Both the position numbers and the translations under genes were made by a program. The notes below the pieces were generated by a model. That model saw only the letters and a program-made list of their open reading frames with translations. It did no database searches and was not told the DNA's origin. Shown here one piece after another: positions 22,705 to 33,300 of a stretch of 64,000 nucleotides of DNA (positions are counted from its first letter, which is position 1; each line of letters starts with the position of its first letter). The DNA comes from Pseudoscleropodium purum (Eukaryota > Streptophyta > Bryopsida > Hypnales > Brachytheciaceae), in assembly GCA_963969395.1 (NCBI GenBank), contig OZ017801.1, positions 8,871,611 through 8,935,610 on the forward strand, in the 5' to 3' direction.

Positions 22705-23313
22705 AACGCTGATGCAATACCCTCGCTAAAGCTTTCAAATGGGAACTCTATATATTTGCACAAATGTGAAACAGACTAAAAGGGAAAGTGATCAGCAATT
22801 GCAATTACAGGCAACTAATTAACGAAATGATCAATCCTCCAGCTAGAGACTACTAGCTACAAGGAAATGTAAAGGAAATGTAAAACTCTACTTAATAGAC
22901 ACTGCAATGAAGACAGAAATATATCAAAGGCGCAAAACAGTCACAATATATCATACACAATTTCTTGTTATTCATATTGATTGGAATCTTATCAACTTGC
23001 ATGAAAATCCAGTTGTGAATAAAATGATGACATACAAATAATTGAATTAGAACAAAGTAGTCATCGACAAATTTGATGGTATATTTAACTCATGTACTTA
23101 CAATTTGGATCCACCAGTCAGTGAATCCAAGTAATTCTAGGACTATATTGTATTTGAAACTTTTAGACAGTATCCAAAAAAGTTCAAGTTTCTAAGATTT
23201 ATGTTTTTTTCCCCACAAAACACTATTTCGATGTAGCTTCCTTTCACGTGCATCAATTGAAGGCTGAATTCAAGTACGTTGGCATCTGTTGCTGTGGAGA
23301 GTTTGCAACTTCA

Positions 23314-23851
23314 CTAACAACTTTGCCAAGGCAAGCAAGGACAGTCGGAATCAGACGATGGATCACAAGTCGGAAATGGGAATGAACAGTCGGAATCACT
23401 TGATGGATCACAATCTGGGATGGGAAATGGATGCGGGAATGGATGATGATGTGGCCCATGTTTGTCCAAATCGAGGGGGGCTGCAGCAACATCGTGTACT
23501 AGTGGTTCGGACACCTCCGAGCTTGTTGGTGCAATTGGAGTAAAAACCGGATGTGGATGTGGATGCGGGAATGGATGACGATGTGGCCCATGTTTGTCCA
23601 CGTCAAGCGGGGCGACAACAACATCGTGTACTAGTGGTTTTGGACACCTCAAAGCTTGTTGCTGTTGTCAGTGGAATGGCAATTGGAGTAAGAAATGGAT
23701 GTGGATGGAGGCCTAAAGGGCCATGTTTGCGAGAGTGTAATGGAGCCTTGTATTCTTGTTTGCCGCTTTCGGTCACCATTGCAAAAGAGAATGGCAAAGT
23801 AGTGAACAAAGTCAAAACAAAAACAATTAGAAGATGGTTTTTGAATGTCAT
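23314..23851 (-). pseudogene. HPH2: frameshifted His/Pro-rich repeat protein gene
   Basis: This is the second copy of the HPH family. It keeps the signal peptide (MTFKNHLLIVFVLTLF), the KAPLHSRKHGPLGLH segment, one full HGPHRH-type unit and the Cys-rich tail ending CPCLPWQSC. One extra base at about 23640 (GTCCAAAACCACTAG, against GTCCGAACCACTAG in the other copies) shifts the frame after SFEVSK, so as sequenced the product would stop soon after without repeats or tail. Promoter and 3' flank remain similar to the intact copies. A sequencing error cannot be excluded; otherwise the loss looks recent because both halves of the frame are still open. Confidence 0.8.
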
Positions 23852-23996
23852 TGTAAACGATTTTGAGGTTTATGGATGAAGGAAATAACTTAAAAGATGG
23901 AAAAAGAAGTATGTGAAGGAAATGAGGGATTTGAGAGAATGGAGTGGCAAAAGAGAAGAGTGAGAATTGTGAGTTGAAACCCAAAGAAGTCCTTGC

Positions 23997-24004
23997 TATT
24001 TATA
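23997..24004 (-). promoter_or_regulatory. TATA box of HPH2
   Basis: TATAAATA on the minus strand, about 145 bases upstream of the HPH2 ATG, in the same context as the HPH1 box. The promoter is intact although the gene is frameshifted. Confidence 0.6.
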
Positions 24005-25091
24005 GGTGGTGGAGTCATCCACTTTTACTTTTAGCATTTGTCTTTTATATTTTAAAATTTCCTTTTCCATTGACAACCATTTCCTTCACTTACTTTTTCT
24101 TGTACATTGAAAATAACGTACCTTATCTTTTACTTTGTCTTTTACTTTGAGGAGCATTTTTTTTATTTTTTTTCTACATAGTTTCATGGTACTAGGGCAA
24201 TTGTTGGGAGATATGAATTCTGTCCATAATAATTGTTACATTATACCTTGAAACGACCCCAAGATTCAGCAGCACCAATGTGCTACACCTCGAGTGAGCT
24301 TTAATTTCATATTTCTCATCTTTTCAGTCCTGGAAGTCCAGCATCAGTAGCTCAGTTACATGCATCCTCATGTTGATGTCCTGTACAATCCATTCTCTAA
24401 CTAGTACCTCAAAATCCAAGCTAGTCTGTGATGTGGTTACGACAACCGCCAATGCTACTCTCAACAGAGCCAGTCCAGATTACTGTATAGAAAATCACGC
24501 CGGGTTAGAACTGATCAAGCGAGTTCAAGTTCTCAGAAGACGATCGTATTCACGGTCACAATTCCGTCCAGGCGCTTCAGCACAACTAAGCCTCGTATCC
24601 CGGCCTCCTCTGTCATGTCGCCTTCATCGTCGCATGGAACATGCGCCGCGGTTGCAAAAGAAAGAAAAGGAGGGTACGTCTGGTGTCGATCATAACCCTG
24701 TAAGTTCTCCCTGGCGCTCTAGCTCAGAGAACTGGAAATGGCTCCAGCGTGCTGGGGTCTGAAGCTAAGCAGGGTTGCCTGTCCTCGGCACTAAGTCCCA
24801 GTCCCTTTTCAGGAAAACGCCTCTGACCGACCGCCCACCTGCTGCCCAACTGCCTTGGTTCATATCCCGAGATGCCAAGCAGCGAGTCAGTTGCCTACTG
24901 TAGTTCATAACCAGCTATCCCCTACTAAATCTCAGGCATCCATCGAGAGGATCGAAGGGCTCACATTGCTCCCTGGGAATCAAAGCGAGGGTCACCAATT
25001 AGACCTTGGTTGGACTCCCTCGTGTTGCACCAATAGGAGGGCGTAAAATACTCAACTGGTGATGCCTGATATTAAGTGAAAATCTATTGTG

Positions 25092-26350
25092 TTAACCCCT
25101 AAAGGAAGGACCATCTTGTGTTTTTCTTTTCAATTGGCTACATAGCAATTTCATGCAAGTATATGTGAATAGAGATTTCCATACTCTTGGCCCAAATTTT
25201 ATTAGAAGGTGGGGACAAGGAATATCTTTCAATTTTGGATTAGTAGGAACTACTGACACCTAAAAGCAATACTTTCAAGACCATGCACTTCCTGTTCTTA
25301 GTTTGATCAAAGTGATATGGATTCTTGTTAGCAATTGCAAGGGGTTTTTCTGTACATTGGTAAAAGACAAAAGAATTGAGAATGTTCATCTCTAATTTCA
25401 CAACATTTCAAGCATTTTTTATTTCATGGTGGAGCTTGCAATGCCTAGTGGTCATTGAAATGAGAATAGTGCTTCTATGAAAAACAAAAATAGGTACACA
25501 CACATTTTTTTTGGATACATTTAACCACAAGATCTTGTAGTAAACTAGTTTGAAAAGATGTGGAAAAAATTTCAGAATTTTTCACCATGTAGATTGCAAG
25601 ATATTAACGTTTGAAGTGACAAAAATCATTTTTTTGGCCCTATGAAAAATTGGGTAGTTGTACATCACAAGGTCACATTTGCATAAAAAAATGAACAAAA
25701 TGGTGGTGCTCCTTTGGATTCATTCTTCAAGAAAATTTGGCTACATGCTTGAAAATTTTTAGATCATTTGGAATTGTACAATATATAGGAAAAAAATAGT
25801 AAGAAGAAAGAAGTAGAAAATAATTCAAAACACTAAATTGTTAAGATTTCAATTATGGAATGAAAAAATGCCAATCTCAACAATTTTAACATAGTAATAA
25901 ACAATCTACATCATATCTTTCTATTTTTTTCAAAAAATAGAAAAAATTAAGTTAAATAAAGAACTCTAAAGTTTATTTTAGAGTAGGGGATTCATGTTGT
26001 CCTCAAACTAGAGCACATCATAACTTTCATCTCATGAATCAAAATGGAAGGATTCAAAGCTTTCCACATATACATAAATCTAAAAAACCAATTTCAAATT
26101 TTTATTTTTGAAAAAAGTGATTTTTTAAGAAATTTTTAGACTACTTGCTGAGTATAGAAAATGACATATCATACAATAACTCTTGAACCATGTAGTTAAA
26201 AGTTATGAAAATTGTTGAGCCTTAAAGCTACTCCTTGAGCACATGTTATGTCAAAATTTCAGCAAAAAAGAATAAAAATTCCATTCATAGTGAGCTGCCC
26301 CAAATCGCTATGTTGCCAAAAAAACGCAAGTTTGACCTTTAGGGTTTAAA
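25092..26350 (-). mobile_element. TTAA-type MITE, copy C, reverse orientation
   Basis: TTAACCCCTAAAGG at the left and GACCTTTAGGGTTTAAA at the right bracket sequence that is the reverse complement of copy A between about 25490 and 26350. The left ~400 bases (25092-25490) do not align with copy A and include block-copy sequence at 25240-25345, so the left terminus may belong to a separate element. Confidence 0.6.
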
Positions 26351-26407
26351 GAAAACTCAAAACTTGTGAAAAAAAAATCTAATCCTTTAGGGATTCAAGA
26401 AACCCTC

Positions 26408-26682
26408 ATTAGAAGAATTTTGGGGCCTTTGGATGCTTGCAAGTTATCACAGGCTACGAACGTAGGAAACAAGTTCAGCACAGTGGTCTAACATAGCTGA
26501 ACCCTGCCACATCATTGACCAAATTTTTTTTTTAATTTTTTAAATTAAAAAAAAAAATTGCATTTGGAGACTAAAATTTTTATTTATTTTATGAAAAAGA
26601 AAATTCTAACAACAGGCCGTTCCCCTCATTGAGGGGGAACAAGCCCGAAACAGGCTTCTGGACCCCCCAAAACTCTTCTAAT
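26408..26682. mobile_element. ATTAG-type MITE (275 bp)
   Basis: The left end reads ATTAGAAGAATTTTGGGG; the right end on the opposite strand reads ATTAGAAGAGTTTTGGGG. The interior contains an A/T-rich stretch and a small inverted repeat with CCCCTCATTGAGGGGG. No coding content and no clear target duplication. Confidence 0.7.
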
Positions 26683-26689
26683 GAATTAG

Positions 26690-28084
26690 AGGCTTTAGAA
26701 TTACCATTGGGGGGCATTGTACTAATTTGGTACTAAATAACCAAGATTAGAAATGAAAAATTTCAAACAATAGGATCACCTACAAGGTTTACATCAATTC
26801 ATTAAAAGACTTTTTCAAAATAGCATGTCTCCATCTTATAAATGTGTTCAAAATGTACTTTCTTTCTATATACACATGGATTATACAATTCATTTTTCAT
26901 AAGATATAACTATTTGATTAGAAGCTGCCTTTTCATTTGAAAAATGACCAATTTGAGTTTAAATTATTCGAGCGTTGACTAAAGCCAATGGAGCAATCAT
27001 TTTGAAATTTGGAACTTTCAGTTTCCAAAAATTAGAATAGTTTACCAATATAGATTTGACTTTTTTCAATATTTTGATAAGTTAGAGTTAATACTCAAAA
27101 AATCTTGTGGTTAAGAGAAAAGAGGGAAGCCTTTGAAAATGTATAAAAGACCTTTATTTTCTCTCCCTTCTCCCCAAACACCCAGCATTTTCATTTTGAA
27201 ACTCATTTTCTCATTATATTGTTTTGGGTCAATTTGGCTCTAAAGACTTTAGTCTTTGTGGCAAGTATTTTATAAACATTTCAATCTTATTAGAGATTTT
27301 CTAAGTTTTTTTGTACATAGTGCTTAATTTGGTGAATATAAGACTCCACAAAACTTAGCAATGTCTACTACAAATCAATGTCTTATCTTGTAACATTCAT
27401 GACTTTGTGGCTTGTTGATGAATTTTTTATGTTTTGTAGATTTTGGTATCTTATACTAACTTCCTAGTGCAAATTCCATTCTTATTAATTTGCTCCTATT
27501 GAGGATTTTTCAAGAGCTTCTTTGGGAAGTTTTATGTCAATTGGTGTCTTTTCCTTTGTTTTATGGTGTTTATTTAGTGTTTATTATATCCAATCTACTG
27601 ATGTGGTAGTGAAGTTTTGACTTAAAAGTTTAGAAATGGCACCTCCCTTTTTTTTAATTATTTTTCCTTCAATTGTTTAAGTTTCCATTTTTAAGACTTA
27701 TAGAGACAACAAAGCTTTGACTTAAGTGCCCTAGTGCCTCAAATATGGCCTCTCAAAACTCAAAGATCTCATTGTTTGACCATTATAATCTTTTTATTGG
27801 TACAATCAAAGGATACATTCCTTTCCCTATACCTCCAAGCTGATCTCTACTACCAATCACTGTGCTCAATTTAGGTGGATCTCATTTTATGTGGTAGTTT
27901 TGATTGAAATAAATTGAGAAGGGTTTGGATTTTAGCAAATAAACCTTGCTTAAGGATTAAATCTTGTAAATTTTTAAGCTTGATAGTCTCCAACATCCCA
28001 TTGCTCGGCAAAATCTAAGTCATAAATATTTTTAGCTACCAGTCCCTTATTCCATAAAGCACTAAACATGTTCTTTTGAGAGTA
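26690..28084. other. AT-rich spacer, no gene seen
   Basis: No conserved protein, RNA gene or clear terminal repeat was recognised. ORFs are all below about 60 codons. Confidence 0.5.
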
Positions 28085-28513
28085 TAGCATTTTTGAACTA
28101 CTCATTACAAATAAAAATTTTATTTTTTTATTTGAAATTTTTACACATCATGTGCCTGAAGAGTAGCTTTAAGGGGCAATAATTTTTATAACTTTTGATT
28201 TATTTATATGGTTAAAAAGTTATTGTATGATATGTCATTTCATTACTTGATGGGTAACCCAATAATTTCTTAAAAAAATTATTTAAAAAAAAAATACAAA
28301 TTTGAAATTGGTTTTCTAGATTTACATGTATGTGGAAAGCTTTAGATCATTCCACTTTGATTAATGACATGAAAATTATAAGGAGTTTTAGTTTGCAGAC
28401 AATTATAGAATCTCTATTCTAAAATAAACTTTGAAGTCTTCTATTTAACTCAAATTTCAATATTTTTGAAAAAAATTGAAAAAATTGGATGTAGATTGTT
28501 TATCAAAATAGTC

Positions 28514-28781
28514 ATTAGAGGAGATTTCAACCTACAAGAGGATTGATAGCTCTTGGCAGTTCTCAAACTACGGGAACTGTCTTGCATTAGCTCACAGACG
28601 TGGCAATATGATTGCCACATCTGAAAAAATTAATTTTTTTTTCAACTTCTTTCTTCATTTTAAGAATGATTTAAAGTTGTTTTTTGGTTGGGAATAGCCA
28701 TTCCCTAAAAGTGCAGGGGGGGAGAACTACGAGGCGCAGCTACTTAAAACGGCTCTCCCAACCCCATACAAATCTTATAAT
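28514..28781. mobile_element. ATTAG-type MITE nested in copy D
   Basis: Ends are ATTAGAGGAGATTTCAACC at the left and, on the opposite strand, ATTATAAGATTTGTATGGGG at the right. It breaks copy D between sequences that are continuous in copies A and B. No coding content. Confidence 0.55.
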
Positions 28782-28875
28782 GGCAACCATTGGGATTGGC
28801 GTTTTTTAATTCCATAATTAAATTCTTAACAATTTAATTAGTGTTTTGAATCATTTTCAACTTCTTTTTATTTAT

Positions 28876-29240
28876 AGGAATTGAACCATTTCTGATCAAT
28901 CCCCTCCCATTTCCAACCTATAAACTAATTTCTTTTTGTGAAGTTGTGGTGTAGTTTTCAAAGCAATTGTAGTGCATTATTATTGGTTGTCAGGCTCTCA
29001 ATATTGCAACTAGCCTATGGTTGAAAATAGAAAAGTCTACATGACCAATATATGTAGTACAATACAATTCAACTAAAAAATTCATGATAATTATATTTTG
29101 AGTTAAAATATTTTGGAAAATTAAATAATCCTTCCAAACTCCATATTTTCATTAATAAAAGATTTCTACACTTAGGAAATCTGCACTCCACATGACTGTA
29201 ATTGCTTAAGTGGTTGAAAATGGGTCGGTTCCCTTACTAT
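28876..29240. mobile_element. Second insert nested in copy D
   Basis: Copy D is interrupted just before TACTATTTTTTTCCTATATG. The insert has weak inverted ends (GGAATTGAACCATTTC against GGGAACCGACCCATTTTC). It encodes nothing; superfamily unknown and limits approximate. Confidence 0.45.
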
Positions 29241-29828
29241 TTTTTTCCTATATGTTGTACAATTCCAAATGATTTGAAATTTTTGAAGCATATTGCCAAC
29301 TTTTATTGAAGAATGAATCCAAAGAAGCACCATCATTTGGGAGATTTTTTCATATAAATGTGATGGCCTTGTGAAGTGCAATTGCCCAAATTTTACACGG
29401 CCCCAAAAGGGGATTTCTGTCAATTCAAAAGTTAATATCTTGCCATGTATAAGGTAAAATTTTTTGAAATTCTTTTCACATCTTCTCAAACTAGTGTATG
29501 ACAAGATCCAACAATTACATGTGTCCAACGGTTACATTTTTTTCTAAAATTTGGTACTTGTACTAGAAATTGCATTTTTGGAGCATTTTTGGTGATAACA
29601 CACTGGTACCCAAAAACCTTTAGCCAGGGGTTAAAGTTTAGTCCCTAGTTCAGTTCAATTCAAAACCATCAATTAGTTCCAGCACCAGTCGAGTCTTTCT
29701 TACATTCCAAAGTCAAGCCCCAGTTGTCAGTAAAATTCCACTAATTTGAATTCAAATAGTTTAAATACCTTAATTACCGGTAATTATACCAATTACAAAT
29801 CACTCACACTAATTGTCGGTGACCACAC

Positions 29829-29836
29829 TATATAAA
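29829..29836 (+). promoter_or_regulatory. Possible TATA box of the AsmA-like gene
   Basis: ACACTATATAAACAC is a good plant TATA context about 500 bases upstream of the coding start, which would leave a long or spliced leader. A short exon with an ATG at 30028 and a donor at 30130 could belong to the leader or to the N terminus. Confidence 0.45.
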
Positions 29837-30332
29837 CACTAACACTAAATGCATACAATGCTCTTATTATGGTCTTACCCACACTAAGTTATATGCTCTT
29901 GCTTCTCCTTCTTGCTTCTCTTGCATGGAAGCCATCAGGGATGTCTTCGCCAGTAGCCGGGTCTTCTTTTTCACAATGAAAAGGCGAGGATTGCAATGCC
30001 CTTTACAACCGGCGAGATCTCTGCACAATGCATTCTTTGCTCATCACAAGTAGGCGCTCCGATTCGATCTTCCGCTTCAGAATTTTGGGTTGCAAATTTG
30101 CTTCTGAGTTGCTTGAAATTTCTTGCCCAGGTATCCGCTGGCAACTGGATTGATGTGCCCCAGTAATGAAACCTGATACGAATTTCGTAATGCAGGTCTC
30201 ATGGATCTCGATCTCGGGAGTTTACAGAGGTTTTACCGAAGCACTCGTCGTGTGCGACTTCGTTTCAGGTCCATTTCAATTTTCACCCTTTCCGGTTGAT
30301 TCTTGTGGTTTAGGGTTTCGTAACCTACAGAA

Positions 30333-33300
30333 ATGGGACTGCAATGTGATTGTGAGGAGGATTGTTTTTTTGAAATTTTGAAATTTCATCAGAGACAATG
30401 CGTGCGCTACTACGACCAAAATTTCAGCACAGAGTTTTTGCGACAACAGTCGCAACAGAACACTGTGCCCCCGCTGCTTCCCTTTGCAGCTCAACCCTAT
30501 GCCGAAGGAGCACACAAGGGTGTGCTAAAACGGTACATGGCTGCAACTAAAAAAAGTGGAAGCAGAGTTGTGGAAGCCGGTATTTTCAATAGAATTCTGA
30601 GGAGGCTGATGAAGTTTGTTGGCGGAGTGGTGGTAATCTCTGGTGTGGCTGTTGCTGCCTCCCCGTATGTCGCCACATTTGGTCTTGATGCTGTCGTCTA
30701 TCTGATCAACTTGAAAATTCCTGGTAAATTTTCTAATGCCATAGCGTTCTTAAGTTCTAAGAGTGCACATCTATTACTGTTCATATAAAAATGTGAGATA
30801 TGATTTGGATTCAATTTATATGTTTGAGAAGGGTGTGCTTCAACATGCTACTTCTGTTTGCTCACAATTGTGAAATCTGGAAATCAGGGGACGGATGTGA
30901 TGTCGGAGTCTTCTTTCTTCAAGACTTTAAAACGTAAAGAGATGTAAAAGAGTGTGTGTCAATAAAAGAGGATCGGATCATCTTGGATACCCTAATTCTT
31001 GAGTTAGGAGATGGCCCCAAGGTGTTCGGAGGTTCTTTCAAGGATGACTCGATTTTAGCTTGACAAAGGATATACCAGTGTTTTAACTATAATTGAACTA
31101 ACCCTAATCTACTTGTGAGTTGGTCTCCCTGTCTCCAGAGTCTCCAGGTGCTTTTAAATTTTATTTTCCTCTCTTCATTTTGATGTGGTTCAGTTTTAGT
31201 TAGAATACTGATACGTCTTAAGCCTTGACGTTCTGTATGTGCTTTTTTCTGTTAGTGTTTGCAGCTCCTCCTCCTATTTTTGTGTCTTAATTTGGAATGC
31301 GTTTAAACGTTATCATTCCTTCATCTGGTTTCTGCAATTTTTTTATGAATTGAAAAATGTGGAAGCAGGCGTTCCCGTGACCTAAAGCAACAGATGGCAT
31401 TATTGTCATGACGAGCTCTAAGTCTCTAAATGCATCAACCTCTTTCAATTAGGTTTTAGCCATGATAATTGCTGGGATGCTTGATCGAGGATTTTGATGA
31501 GTGCAGCATGGTCAGAAACCTTAGGTGCCATTATGAATAAGTTCTCATCAGCTCTTATTTGGATATTCTTTCGCTCAAGGATTTATTTAAAGAGGCTGTA
31601 ATTTTTGCAGGGCGGAAGGTGTGATCTTACATGTGGAATGGTTTGTAACGCACAGGCACATTATCGGTGGAATCTGTATCCCTTGGTTGGAGAGAGCCAG
31701 TTCGTGTAGAAGGCGTCAGTCTGAAAGGAGCTGACTCAAATCTCGTTTTGTCAATAGCCGAATACAAGACAAGTGCACATCTGTGGAGGCTCATTGCCGG
31801 CAGGTCAGGGTTAGGTATAAGATATGAATACCATTCTCGTTGTGTGATGATGTAGATAAGGTTTTTTAGCCTTGTCCAGTAGTCTTACTCTCTTTGACTG
31901 CATTATAGGATAGAGGACAGTATTTGCGTCTCTTTGATTAACTTAAGATGTTTAGGAATTTGATTTTTGGGAGATAAGTATAGAGCTGTGGAGAGATCAC
32001 CTGGGATACATGAGCCAAATCTGTTGAGATCAAATTTTGATTAATGTGTTCGATTTTTGTATGCAATTTCAAATGCATATAGTTGTAGACCAATATATGT
32101 GACAAGAGACAAACCCATTCCATTCAAAGATGAGTGGCCATAGATTTTTTGTCAAGTCATTCACACGCAAATCACATACAAGTCCAACCGCGTGAATGGA
32201 TTGATGAGTTGCTGTTGGTAACAGGGGTCAGTATAGGAGATGGAATCAGGTTTTTAACGGTTCTAGTATCCTCCACCTCGTTATGCCACAGGAGATGCAG
32301 TTGTGGTGCAACCTACAGTCGATTGGCGAAAAGAACCCAAGACAGGTCATCTATATTTCGACCTTGCTCTTACCTCCGTTGAGAAACTCAACATCATCAA
32401 CCCTTATGTAAAGAACTTCAAAGTTGTTCCTTCTGAGGTGGTGCCATGGAATGCAACAGTGCAAGCTCCAGGAGGAAACCTTGAGGTAGTGAGCGGCAAA
32501 GTCATCTTACCTGGAGACCTTGCTGCAGTGCTCGGATCTCACCTCTTCTTTGACATCGCATTTGGGAGTTCTGCAACTGGAGCGGACGCTGTTCCGTGGA
32601 AGGGAAATGAGGGTCGCTTTGGGCACACACCTGTCCGTTGTTCTTTGTGGTCGAATTGTGCTCACTTGGAATCACTAGCATATTTGAATTTCAGAAAGAA
32701 TAGAATGGAGCTTCTTCAACCCATACTTGCAGAGGTCAGTGGAATATCTAACGCCTGCAACTACATGTTCTTTGGTGTCTAATTTCTAAACTTTTCAATT
32801 AATCTATAGGATTTTGCACCGTATTTTGATGAGAATTAAATCAAATCCTCCACGCAAGGGCACTACCAAATGGAATGGATTGACAGGGATATATTTCGTC
32901 ATTCACTAGGTACTGGGGTTGGTTGATTGTCTGGGTGAGTGTGTGGTGTCTGCTCTATATGTATTTAAGGAAAACTCACAACACTGTTTTTGCTAAAAAT
33001 TTACAGATGGACTTGTCACCAGCTCTCGCAAAGTTCTACTTGGCCCAGATTAACCCGATAGTGGGCCAGATTGTTGGACCTTCTATTGGTCGAGAGGATC
33101 TACCTGATGTAACTATGCATGTGACGCCAGCTGAGATGGTGTGGCCTGCCAATGAGTATTTCATTCGTATCGAGCCCATGAAAGTGGTGTGTAATCCCTT
33201 CTAGACCTTTAGTGGAAGTCTCTTGATGTTGATAGCTCATTTATGCCCTTATGGCCTGAATCAAAAATAGAAAGTCCACTTTGAAAGTGCGTTGTCAATT

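Larger units (their letters stand above)
22705..25345 (-). repeat. Duplicated block, copy 2
   Basis: It aligns by eye with the reverse complement of about 35500-38530 and with copy 1. It contains HPH2, the upstream flank matching 36330-36680, a further segment 24540-25072 matching the reverse complement of 35890-36340, and a short segment 25240-25345 matching intron 6 of the AsmA-like gene (35500-35650). Exon 7 of that gene is absent between the last two. A TTAA-type MITE overlaps the right part. Confidence 0.75.
28085..29634 (+). mobile_element. TTAA-type MITE, copy D, with two nested insertions
   Basis: Interior segments matching copy A occur in order at 28100-28510, 28782-28875 and 29240-29634, interrupted by two other elements. 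The right end reads AACCTTTAGCCAGGGG then TTAA (29631-29634). The left end is not sharply preserved. The order shows this copy was present before the two inserts. Confidence 0.65.

Noticed and set aside
24713..24800. Sequence resembling a tRNA A box (TCTAGCTCAGAG) and a 15-base likeness to 5S rRNA (GAAGCTAAGCAGGGT)
   Set aside because: No cloverleaf or complete 5S secondary structure can be built, and the same segment recurs in block copy 3 as part of the duplicated flank.
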